Shown: one piece after another, positions 18,550 through 25,919 of the stretch
Layout: every line of letters begins with the position of its first letter
Position numbering within the stretch: position 1 is the stretch's first letter
Source of the DNA: Pseudomonadota bacterium
GTDB taxonomy: Bacteria > Pseudomonadota > Gammaproteobacteria > Burkholderiales > Burkholderiaceae_C
DNA length: 62,407 bases
Direction of reading: 5' to 3'
NCBI GenBank assembly: GCA_021815805.1
Contig: JAKAZQ010000003.1
Span: 31,296-93,702 of the forward strand
Notes under the pieces: model-generated
Seen by the model: only the letters and a program-made list of their open reading frames with translations
What the model was told of the DNA's origin: nothing
Database searches by the model: none
Program-made: the position numbers and the translations under genes

Positions 18550-18573
18550 CGCAATATATGAAGGAATATAACG
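18550..18573 (-). promoter_or_regulatory. ModE-box-like palindrome
   Basis: On the minus strand: CGTTATAT, 8 bases, ATATTGCG; the outer halves match as an inverted repeat in 6 of 8 positions. This TATA-rich inverted repeat with CG ends resembles Mo-boxes bound by ModE. It is 69 bases before the start of the oxyanion-binding protein gene and stands out from the GC-rich surroundings. Confidence 0.45.
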
Positions 18574-18914
18574 CAAGATGCGCGGCGGTCCTGAGCTTCG
18601 CCTGCGCCGCCGGGTGCTGCTGCGCGTCCTGTGAGCCGGGTGTCTGCGCCGCATGCCATGGGTGTGAGGGCGCGCGCATGCGCGGCCCGCCGCAGGGCAA
18701 GGGTCGAGCGGTGCGCCAGGGTGCGCCGGCGTCCGCTGGCGCGGCGCGCGCGGAGCGCACAAGCCGGGGTCGCGCGCGCCTCGCGTCGACGCATGGCGTG
18801 CCTTGCGCCGTGGTTCGTGCGGCAGCGCGCTTCCTGTGCCAGCATGGGGTCCTGTCTGCCGCGTCCCGTTGCGGGTCGGGCGATCCCGCCGCAGTTGCCA
18901 CCGGAAAAGGCACC
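18574..18914. other. Non-coding stretch between divergent genes
   Basis: 341 bases between the ModE-like box and the secreted protein gene. No recognisable coding character on either strand and no repeats were found. Any promoter of the rightward gene should be here but no consensus was recognised. Confidence 0.45.
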
Positions 18915-19682
18915 ATGACCCGTCTGCAATGCCTGCCCCTGCTGCTGCTGGCCTGCACTTGCACCGCAAGCGCCGGCCAGGGCTATCGCTTCACCTTCAG
19001 CAACGACAGCGACACCCCCATCCTGGTCGACTTCGACACGGTGAAGCCGGCCAGGAACTGGTATCGCTACAACTTTGTCGATCATGTCGTGGTGGCCCCG
19101 CACTCGACCAGCCCCGCGCTGTACACGGAGGCGCCGTGGCTGGCGTTCTACAGACACATCACGTTCATGATCTATCCCGCGGGGCAGCCGCAGAAGGCGG
19201 ACACGTTGATCGTGCTCAGTCTGGTCGGCGACAGCACCTACGTGTGCACCACCTCGAACAACCATCCCACTCCGGGTGTGGACCATGGCTGGGTGACGAA
19301 GTGGATGACACCCCACAAGATGATGGTGATCGAGCGTTGCAGGATCGACATCGCGGGCGAGACGCAGCAGCCCGGCGAGCGCGACTTCGCGAATGTCCTG
19401 GCGCCGCGGACGCTGATCCTCGGGACCTACCACGTGAATGTCGCGTACGTGCCCAACGGCGACGGCGAGACCCGGCCGTACGCACGGTACCACTTCCACG
19501 TCTCGCTCCCGGAACAGGATGGTTTTCGCCGCGTGGGCGACTTCTCGCTGTCCTCCGTGACGCATGCGCCGCCATGGCTCCATGCCCGATCCGCGGGGCG
19601 CACGCGGCGTGCCGCACCTCCGGAAGCTCGAACCCTCGGATTGGCCTCGCCAGTAGGAATCGAACCTACATCTAGCCCTTAG
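18915..19682 (+). CDS. Secreted protein of unknown function, C-terminus running into a tRNA
   Basis: A 255-residue protein with a signal peptide (MTRLQCLPLLLLACTCTASAG); the Cys residues leave open a lipoprotein. The mature part is rich in aromatic residues and beta-strand-like: YRFTFSNDSDTPILVDFDTV, then NWYRYNFVDHVVVAPHST. It has no family I recognise. ATG 18915 has an AAAAGG site ahead. The last 14 codons read antisense through the tRNA-Arg gene and the stop at 19680-19682 lies inside it. The real ancestral end may have been lost when sequences next to the tRNA were rearranged; residues after about 225 look like chance coding. Confidence 0.65.
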   Translation: MTRLQCLPLLLLACTCTASAGQGYRFTFSNDSDTPILVDFDTVKPARNWYRYNFVDHVVVAPHSTSPALYTEAPWLAFYRHITFMIYPAGQPQKADTLIVLSLVGDSTYVCTTSNNHPTPGVDHGWVTKWMTPHKMMVIERCRIDIAGETQQPGERDFANVLAPRTLILGTYHVNVAYVPNGDGETRPYARYHFHVSLPEQDGFRRVGDFSLSSVTHAPPWLHARSAGRTRRAAPPEARTLGLASPVGIEPTSSP

Positions 19683-19716
19683 GAGGGGCTTGTTCTATCC
19701 ATTGAACTATGGCGAG
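19642..19716 (-). tRNA. tRNA-Arg (anticodon CCT)
   Basis: 75-base tRNA with encoded CCA. The acceptor stem is CTCGCCA/TGGCGAG (7 bp), the D-stem GTTC/GAAC. The anticodon stem AGCCC/GGGCT holds loop CTCCTAA, so the anticodon is CCT. The T-stem GTAGG/CCTAC has loop TTCGATT and the discriminator base is G. It reads AGG codons. All stems pair perfectly. Confidence 0.96.
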
Positions 19717-19778
19717 CCTGCGCGGGCCAAGGCGCAAGTCTAGCGGCTCGTCAGCACGCTGCGCCGGCGTGCGTCGAC

Positions 19779-20519
19779 TCAGCCCACGCTGGTCGTGGCG
19801 TGCAGCGCGGCGCGCAACGCCTGCTGCACGCTGGCCGCGAGCTGCCGGCGATCCTCGCCCTGCAGCACCGGCAGGTAGTGCACCTCGACGCCGATCGGCG
19901 GCCCCTCGGCGATGCGCCGCAGGGTGTCGAGGATGGTGTCGTCGTCGACGTAGGCCGCAGCACGGCTGGGAGCGCCGCTGGCGTCGACATAGCGCAGCAG
20001 CACCGGCTGCACCGGGGTGCCGGCGCTGATCGCGGCCTGGAACAGGTTGGCGTGCAGCGCGAGCACATGCGTGCCGTCCGAGGTCGTGCCCTCCGGGAAC
20101 ACGCTGACATGCTCGCCGTTGCGCAGGCAATGCGCCATGTCGTGCATCACGCGCATGGCGTCGCGCGGACGCCCGCGCTCGATGAACAGCGTTCCGGCCC
20201 CCGCCACCAGGCGGCCCAGCAGCGGCCACTGGCGAACCTCCGACTTGGCCACGAAACGCGTCGGGTGCGCCGCGTTGAGCGCCATGATGTCCAGCCACGA
20301 CACGTGGTTCGCGGCCATCAGGCAGGCGCCGTGGTGGGGCGTGCCATGCATGCGCAGGTGCACGCGCGTGGCGCGCAGCATGCGCCGCGACCAGGCGCGC
20401 ACCGCGGCATGGCGCTGCTGCGCAGGCAGCCCCGGAAAGGTGCGCACGCGCCACAGGCCGCGCGCCAGTTCGAGTCCCAGGCGCAACAGCATGGCGCCCA
20501 GGCGCAGGTGGCGCCTCAT
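19779..20519 (-). CDS. plsC: 1-acyl-sn-glycerol-3-phosphate acyltransferase
   Basis: Inner-membrane-associated acyltransferase that makes phosphatidic acid. 246 residues, with a hydrophobic N-terminal segment. The catalytic HX4D motif is NHVSWLD (His72, Asp77). Further blocks are FVAKSEVRQWPLLG, the substrate-binding GTLFIERGR and FPEGTTSDG. Its ATG overlaps the stop of the upstream pyrC' (ATGA), so it is translationally coupled to the end of the pyrimidine operon, a known betaproteobacterial arrangement. Confidence 0.92.
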   Translation of the reverse strand: MRRHLRLGAMLLRLGLELARGLWRVRTFPGLPAQQRHAAVRAWSRRMLRATRVHLRMHGTPHHGACLMAANHVSWLDIMALNAAHPTRFVAKSEVRQWPLLGRLVAGAGTLFIERGRPRDAMRVMHDMAHCLRNGEHVSVFPEGTTSDGTHVLALHANLFQAAISAGTPVQPVLLRYVDASGAPSRAAAYVDDDTILDTLRRIAEGPPIGVEVHYLPVLQGEDRRQLAASVQQALRAALHATTSVG

Positions 20520-21829
20520 GCCGGTGTCTGGGCGAGCCGCGCCGCGGGCTCGTCGTGGATCACGCGCCCGTCGATGATCGTGGCGCGCACGCGGCCGCGC
20601 AATTCGGTGTCGCCGAGCGGCGTGTGCTTGGCGCGCGAGCGCAGCATCTGCGGCGTCGGCCGCCAGCAGGCCTGCGGGTCGACGACGATCAGCTCCGCCG
20701 CGGCGCCGGCTTCGAGGCGGGGCGTTTCCATGCGCGCGGCTGCGGCCGCGCGCGTGGTCACGCAGGCCAGCGCGCGCGCCAGTGGAAGCTCGGCGCGCCG
20801 CGCGAATTCGAGTACCGCGGGCAGCAGCAGCTCCAGCCCGCTGGCCCCCGGCGCGGCCTCGCCGAAGGGCAGCACCTTGTCGTCGCTGCCCACCGGGGTG
20901 TGATCCGACACCAGCGCGTCGATGGTGCCGTCAAGCAGGGCCTGCATCAGCGCGTCGCGATCCGACGGCCGGCGCAGCGGGGGATCCAGGCGCATGCGCG
21001 CGTCGAACCAGCCGATGTCCAGGTCGGTGAGCAGCAGGTTGTGCATCGACACGTCAGCGCTCACCGGCAGCCCCTCGGCCTTGGCGCGGCGCAGCAACTC
21101 GACGCCGGCGGCACTGGAAAGCCGGCACAGGTGCACGGCGCAGCCGGTGGCGCGCACGAGTTCGAGGATGGTGTGCAGCGCCACCGTCTCGGCCACCACC
21201 GGCACGCCGGGCAGGCCGAGACGCTGGGCATAGGGTCCGCTGGCGGCGACGCCGCGCCCGAGATGCGGGTCGAGCACCGGCAGCCAGACCTTGTAGCCGA
21301 AGGTGCTGGCGTACTGCATCGCGCGCAGCAGCAACTGGGTGTCCGTCACCGGCACGCCGGCCTGCGACAGTCCGATGCAGCTGGCCTTCACCAGCGAGGC
21401 CATTTCGGCGAGACGCTCGCCTTGCAGGCCGACGGTCAGCGCGCCCAGCGGATACACGCGCGAGCGCTTGATGCGCCGCGCGCGCCAGCGCAGCATCTCG
21501 ACCAGGCTGGGTTCGTCCAGCACCGGATCGGTGTCCGGCGGGCAGACCACGCGGGTCACACCGCCGGCGCCGGCGGCGGCGAGTTCCGAGTCGAGCAGGC
21601 CGGCGGCCTCGCCGCCGGGTTCGCCGAGGCGGGCGCAGAGGTCGATCAGCCCGGGTATGACCAGGCAGCCGTGCGCGTCGATCACGCGCTCGGCGGCGAA
21701 GCCGGCGGCCGCGGCGCCGACGGCGTGGATGCGTTCCCCGGCGACGGCGAGGTCGCCGACGGCGTGCATGCCGCTGGCCGGGTCGACCAGCATGCCCCCG
21801 CGCACGAGTAGGGTCTTGGCGTCGTTCAT
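20516..21829 (-). CDS. pyrX: Dihydroorotase-like protein PyrC', probably non-catalytic
   Basis: A 437-residue amidohydrolase-fold protein that in Pseudomonas-type operons acts as the structural partner of aspartate carbamoyltransferase rather than as an enzyme. The zinc-binding HxH of active dihydroorotases (normally IDxHxHLREPG) reads IDLCARLGEPG here, so both His are lost. The segment that usually supplies the carboxylated Lys also lacks it (SCIGLSQAG). DPPLRRPSDRDAL and VSDHTPVGSDDK remain recognisable. It starts 6 bases after pyrB and overlaps plsC. Confidence 0.9.
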   Translation of the reverse strand: MNDAKTLLVRGGMLVDPASGMHAVGDLAVAGERIHAVGAAAAGFAAERVIDAHGCLVIPGLIDLCARLGEPGGEAAGLLDSELAAAGAGGVTRVVCPPDTDPVLDEPSLVEMLRWRARRIKRSRVYPLGALTVGLQGERLAEMASLVKASCIGLSQAGVPVTDTQLLLRAMQYASTFGYKVWLPVLDPHLGRGVAASGPYAQRLGLPGVPVVAETVALHTILELVRATGCAVHLCRLSSAAGVELLRRAKAEGLPVSADVSMHNLLLTDLDIGWFDARMRLDPPLRRPSDRDALMQALLDGTIDALVSDHTPVGSDDKVLPFGEAAPGASGLELLLPAVLEFARRAELPLARALACVTTRAAAAARMETPRLEAGAAAELIVVDPQACWRPTPQMLRSRAKHTPLGDTELRGRVRATIIDGRVIHDEPAARLAQTPA

Positions 21830-21835
21830 GGCGGA

Positions 21836-22792
21836 TCAGGCGGAGGTGTTGGCGATGATCGAAAGCACCGCCATGCGCACTGCGATGCCGAAGCGAACCT
21901 GCGGCAGGATCACGCTCTGCGGTCCGTCGGCCACCGCGGAGTCGAGTTCGACGCCGCGGTTGATCGGACCGGGGTGCATGACGATGGCGTCGGGGCGTGC
22001 CAGGCGCAGGCGTTCGGGGGTGAGTCCGTACATCATGTGGAACTCGCTGGCCGACGGAAGCAGCCCGCCCGACATGCGCTCGTTCTGCAGGCGCAGCGCG
22101 ATCACCACGTCGGCGTCGCGCAGGCCATCGTCGATGTCGTGGCACACGCGCACGCCCATGTCGCGCAGGTCGGCCGGCACCAGGGTCTTGGGCCCGACCG
22201 CGCGCACCTCGGGAACGCCCAGCGTGGTCAGCGCGTGGATGTCGGAGCGCGCCACGCGCGAGTGCACGATGTCGCCGACGATGGCCACCGTCAGCGCGCT
22301 GAAATCGCGCTTGTAGTGGCGGATGGTCATCATGTCGAGCAGGCCCTGCGTCGGGTGCGCATGGCGCCCGTCGCCGGCGTTGACCACGTGCACGTGCGCG
22401 GGGGTGTGCGACGCGATGAGAAAGGGGGCGCCGCTCTGGCTGTGGCGCACGACGAAGATGTCGGCGTCCATCGCCTCGAGGTTGGCGATGGTGTCGAGCA
22501 GGGATTCTCCCTTCGACGTGCTGGAGCGCTGGATGTCCAGGTTGAACACGTCGGCCGACAGGCGCTGCGCCGCGATCTCGAAGGTCGTGCGGGTGCGCGT
22601 GGAGTTCTCGAAGAACAGGTTGAACACGCTTTTGCCGCGCAGCAGCGGAACCTTCTTGACCTCGCGTTCGCCGAAGCTCATGAACCCTTGCGCGGTGTCC
22701 ATGATGTGCGACAGCACGTCGCGCGGCAGACCCTCGATGGACAGCAGGTGGCGCAGTTCGCCGTGGCGGTTGAGTTGCGGGTGGACGGGCAT
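21836..22792 (-). CDS. pyrB: Aspartate carbamoyltransferase catalytic subunit
   Basis: Condenses carbamoyl phosphate and aspartate in pyrimidine synthesis. 318 residues. The carbamoyl-phosphate motif [41 protein letters not shown], and [12 protein letters not shown] are complete. The N-terminal extension ([17 protein letters not shown]) is typical of the class A enzymes that assemble with PyrC'. Its ATG overlaps the pyrR stop by one base. Confidence 0.97.
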   Translation of the reverse strand: MPVHPQLNRHGELRHLLSIEGLPRDVLSHIMDTAQGFMSFGEREVKKVPLLRGKSVFNLFFENSTRTRTTFEIAAQRLSADVFNLDIQRSSTSKGESLLDTIANLEAMDADIFVVRHSQSGAPFLIASHTPAHVHVVNAGDGRHAHPTQGLLDMMTIRHYKRDFSALTVAIVGDIVHSRVARSDIHALTTLGVPEVRAVGPKTLVPADLRDMGVRVCHDIDDGLRDADVVIALRLQNERMSGGLLPSASEFHMMYGLTPERLRLARPDAIVMHPGPINRGVELDSAVADGPQSVILPQVRFGIAVRMAVLSIIANTSA

Positions 22793-23319
22793 CAGGACTC
22801 CGAATCCAGGTACACCATGCGCATCGCCTGCGGCCCCCGCGCCGGATCGCGCTCCAGCGCCAGCATGGTCTGCGGCGGCAGCTCGAGATGGGCGCCGACC
22901 ATGCCCGCGCAGATCGGCAGCTCACGCCCGCCGCGGTCGACCAGCACGGCGAGGTCGATGCGCGCCGGGCGTCCGAAGTCGTACAGCTCGTTCATCGCCG
23001 CGCGGATCGTGCGTCCGGTGTAGAGCACGTCGTCGACGAGCAGGATCGAGCGTCCGTTGACCTCGAACGGCAGCATGGTGCGATTGCCGCTGGGGTGCAG
23101 CCCGCGGGTGCCGAAATCGTCGCGATGCAGCGTCGACGAGACCACGCCCAGCGGGGTCGCCGGCGCCAGTTCGGCATGCAGGCGCTCGGCCAGCCAGGCG
23201 CCGCCGGAATACACGCCGACCAGCGTCGGCTCGTCCGCCTGCGAGCGTATCCAGGCGCGCACGAGGTCGCGCAGACGGGCGTACAGCGCCTCGGCGTCGG
23301 GGGGAGTGGATGGAATCAT
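22792..23319 (-). CDS. pyrR: Bifunctional pyr operon regulator / uracil phosphoribosyltransferase
   Basis: 175-residue type I phosphoribosyltransferase. The PRPP-binding loop is [32 protein letters not shown] and [10 protein letters not shown] are also typical. In Gram-positives PyrR binds RNA to attenuate pyr operons. In proteobacterial operons like this one that role is less certain. It is translationally coupled on both sides (ATGA overlap with ruvX, one-base overlap with pyrB). Confidence 0.94.
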   Translation of the reverse strand: MIPSTPPDAEALYARLRDLVRAWIRSQADEPTLVGVYSGGAWLAERLHAELAPATPLGVVSSTLHRDDFGTRGLHPSGNRTMLPFEVNGRSILLVDDVLYTGRTIRAAMNELYDFGRPARIDLAVLVDRGGRELPICAGMVGAHLELPPQTMLALERDPARGPQAMRMVYLDSES

Positions 23320-23735
23320 GCGCTGGGGTTTTGAAGATATTGTTCCAGAATCAGGCGCGCCGAATCGGCGTCCACGTCGGCGGCGCCGGCCGCCTCGGCC
23401 GCGCGCGACGTGTAGCGCTCATCGACCAGCGCCACCGGCAGCCCGAAGCGCCCGTGCAACTGGTTGGCGAAGCGGCGCGCCTGCGCGCTGCGCGGCTGCT
23501 CGGCGCCCTCGTCGCGCGACAGCGGCAGGCCGACCACCAGCCGGTGCGGATGCCAGTCCGACAGCAGCCGCGCGATGGCGTCGAAGCGCTCCTGGCGCCG
23601 CAGCGCGGGCACGCTGCACAACGCGCTGGCGCTGCGCGTGATGGTGTTGCCCACGGCCACGCCGATGCGCAGCGTGCCGTAATCGAATCCCATCAGAATG
23701 GCAGGGTCGGCGCTGACGGTGCGCGGCTCAGGCAT
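23316..23735 (-). CDS. ruvX: Putative pre-16S rRNA nuclease / Holliday junction resolvase-like
   Basis: 139-residue YqgF-family protein with an RNase H fold. FDYGTLRIGVAVGNTITRSASAL near the N-terminus holds the first catalytic Asp. VVGLPLSRDEGAEQPRSAQARRFANQL and VDERYTSRAAEAA contain the other conserved acidic residues. Essential 16S rRNA 5'-end maturation is the role known from E. coli. Its start overlaps the end of yqgE by 8 bases and its end overlaps the pyrR start, the classic yqgE-ruvX-pyrR order. Confidence 0.93.
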   Translation of the reverse strand: MPEPRTVSADPAILMGFDYGTLRIGVAVGNTITRSASALCSVPALRRQERFDAIARLLSDWHPHRLVVGLPLSRDEGAEQPRSAQARRFANQLHGRFGLPVALVDERYTSRAAEAAGAADVDADSARLILEQYLQNPSA

Positions 23736-24303
23736 GTCCTGCCGTGTTGGAAAGACTCATCGCACTGATCCCCATGAGGGACATGGCGGCATCGAAGCGC
23801 TGCTCGGCAGCGACCTCGAATACGATGTCGGAATCGGCCTCGACGGTGAGCCAGCCATTGCGCGAGATTTCGTCCTCGAGCTGCCCGGCGCTCCAGCCGG
23901 AATATCCCAGCGCCACGAAAAAGCGCTTCGGGCCGTCGGCGGCCGAGATGTGCTCGAGCACGTCCTTCGAGGTGGTCATCTGCAGGCCGCCCGCGACCTG
24001 CAGCGTGGATGCGTAGGCGCGATCCGTCGGGTCGTGCAGCACGAAACCCCGCTCGGTCTGCACCGGTCCGCCGTAATAGACGGTGCGCCCCGCCAGATCG
24101 GGCTGCGCCAGCGGCAGTTCGAGGCGCTCGAACAGGTCCTTCAGCGCGATGTCCGTGGGGCGGTTGATGACCAGCCCCAGGGCGCCGCGCGCGGAGTGCT
24201 CGCAGACGTAGATCACGCTGCCGGCGAACGACGAGTCGATCATGCCGGGCATGGCGATCAGGAACTGGTTGCTCAGGTTCGAGGCATCGCTGCGGGGATT
24301 CAT
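23728..24303 (-). CDS. yqgE: UPF0301 family protein YqgE
   Basis: 191-residue conserved protein of unknown biochemical function, first gene of the yqgE-ruvX-pyr operon. Family signatures: LSNQFLIAMPGMIDSSFAGSVIYVCEHSARGALGLVINRP, YYGGPVQTERGFVLH, FFVALGYSGWSAGQLEDEISRNGW. ATG 24303 was chosen for the family start. It is divergent from the photolyase gene with 75 bases between the starts. Confidence 0.95.
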   Translation of the reverse strand: MNPRSDASNLSNQFLIAMPGMIDSSFAGSVIYVCEHSARGALGLVINRPTDIALKDLFERLELPLAQPDLAGRTVYYGGPVQTERGFVLHDPTDRAYASTLQVAGGLQMTTSKDVLEHISAADGPKRFFVALGYSGWSAGQLEDEISRNGWLTVEADSDIVFEVAAEQRFDAAMSLMGISAMSLSNTAGHA

Positions 24304-24378
24304 GGCGACACATATTATCGCGGCGGGCCCGTGCCCGGGCGCCGCCGAGGCGCGCACCCCCCGCAGCGATCCGTCTCC

Positions 24379-25908
24379 ATGTCCGCGACATCTCCCGTTT
24401 CCGGCGCCGCCGTCGACCTCGGCCTGGTCTGGCTGCGGCGCGATCTGCGCCTGCATGACCATACCGCGCTGCAGCATGCGCTGGCCGTCTGCCGACGCGT
24501 GCAACTGGTGTTCCTGTTCGACACCGAGATCCTGCAGCCGCTGCTGGACGCGGGGCTGCGCGGCGATCGCCGCGTGCGCTTCATCCACGACAGCCTGGCC
24601 GAACTCGACGCAGCCCTGCGGCGTCTCGGCGGCGCCCTGTGCGTGCTGCACGGGCGCGCCGAGCACGCGCTGCCGGAGCTGGCCGGGCGCCTGTCGGCGC
24701 AGGCCGTGTTCACGCATCACGACTACGAGCCGCAGGCGCGGCGGCGCGACGCCGCGGTGGCCGGCGAGCTCGCCGGCCGCGGCGTGGAATTCCACGCCTT
24801 CGACGACCAGGTGATGCTGCCGCCGACGGCGTTGCGCACCGGCCAGGGGCGCCCGTACAGCGTGTTCACGCCGTATCGCAACGCCTGGATGGCGCGCATG
24901 CGCAGCGAGGCCGGCGCGGCTCTCGACGAGCGGGTCTGTGCGCTGGACGCGCAGCGGCTGTTGGCGCCGCCCCAGGACCTGCCCACGCTGCCGCGCCTGG
25001 CGCAGATCGGCTTCGACGCGGCGTCGGAACTTCCGCCGGGCATCGAACCCGGGCGCCGCGGGGCGCTGCGCGCCTGGGAGTCGTTCCAGGCGCGCCTGCA
25101 CGACTATGCCGCGCAGCGCGACTATCCGGCGCGCGAGGCCACCAGCGGCCTGTCGGTGCACCTGCGCTTCGGCACCATCAGCGTGCGCGAGCTCGGACGC
25201 CACGCCTGGCAGGCCGCGCAGCGAGGAAACGATGGCGCGCAGACCTGGTTGTCCGAACTGATCTGGCGCGATTTCTACGCACAGGTGCTGCATCACCGCC
25301 CGGACCTGGCGCAGGGGCGCTCGTTCCGCGCGGCCTACGACCGCATCGAATGGGCCGACGACCCGCAACTGCTGCAGGCCTGGTGCGAGGGTCGAACCGG
25401 CTACCCGCTGGTCGATGCGGCGATGCGCGAGCTGTTGCACAGCGGGCGCATGCACAACCGCCTGCGCATGGTGGTGGCGAGCTTCCTGTGCAAGGACCTG
25501 GGCATCGACTGGCGCCTGGGGGAGGCGCATTTCGCGCGCCACCTGCTCGACTTCGACCTGGCGTCGAACAATGGCGGATGGCAATGGGCATCGTCCAGCG
25601 GCTGCGACGCCCAGCCGTGGTTCCGCATCTTCAACCCGCTGGAGCAGAGCCGGCGCTTCGATCCCGACGGCCACTACATCCGCCGCCAGCTGCCCGAGCT
25701 GCGCCTGCTCGACGCGCGCGCGATCCACGCTCCCTGGCTGGCCGCGCCGGCGGCCCTGCAGGCGGCCGGGCTGCGCCTGGGACGCGATTATCCGCTGCCG
25801 GTGGTCGACCACGCCGAGGCGCGCCGCCGCACGCTCGCACGCTATGCGGTGGCGCGCGACGACGTCGGGCAGGCCCCCGGCGCGGCGGGGCAGGGCGCCT
25901 TGTTCTGA
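24379..25908 (+). CDS. phrB: Deoxyribodipyrimidine photolyase
   Basis: Light-driven repair of cyclobutane pyrimidine dimers. 509 residues. The N-terminal Rossmann-like antenna domain starts GLVWLRRDLRLHDHTALQHA. The C-terminal FAD domain has SELIWRDFYAQVLHHRPDL, GRTGYPLVDAAMRELLHSGRMHNRLRMVVASFLCKDLGIDWRLGEAHFA and NNGGWQWASSSGCDAQPWFRIFNPLEQSRRFDPDG. These carry the Trp and FAD-binding residues of class I CPD photolyases. It stands alone and converges with chpA. Confidence 0.95.
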   Translation: MSATSPVSGAAVDLGLVWLRRDLRLHDHTALQHALAVCRRVQLVFLFDTEILQPLLDAGLRGDRRVRFIHDSLAELDAALRRLGGALCVLHGRAEHALPELAGRLSAQAVFTHHDYEPQARRRDAAVAGELAGRGVEFHAFDDQVMLPPTALRTGQGRPYSVFTPYRNAWMARMRSEAGAALDERVCALDAQRLLAPPQDLPTLPRLAQIGFDAASELPPGIEPGRRGALRAWESFQARLHDYAAQRDYPAREATSGLSVHLRFGTISVRELGRHAWQAAQRGNDGAQTWLSELIWRDFYAQVLHHRPDLAQGRSFRAAYDRIEWADDPQLLQAWCEGRTGYPLVDAAMRELLHSGRMHNRLRMVVASFLCKDLGIDWRLGEAHFARHLLDFDLASNNGGWQWASSSGCDAQPWFRIFNPLEQSRRFDPDGHYIRRQLPELRLLDARAIHAPWLAAPAALQAAGLRLGRDYPLPVVDHAEARRRTLARYAVARDDVGQAPGAAGQGALF

Positions 25909-25919
25909 AGCCGCGAACC

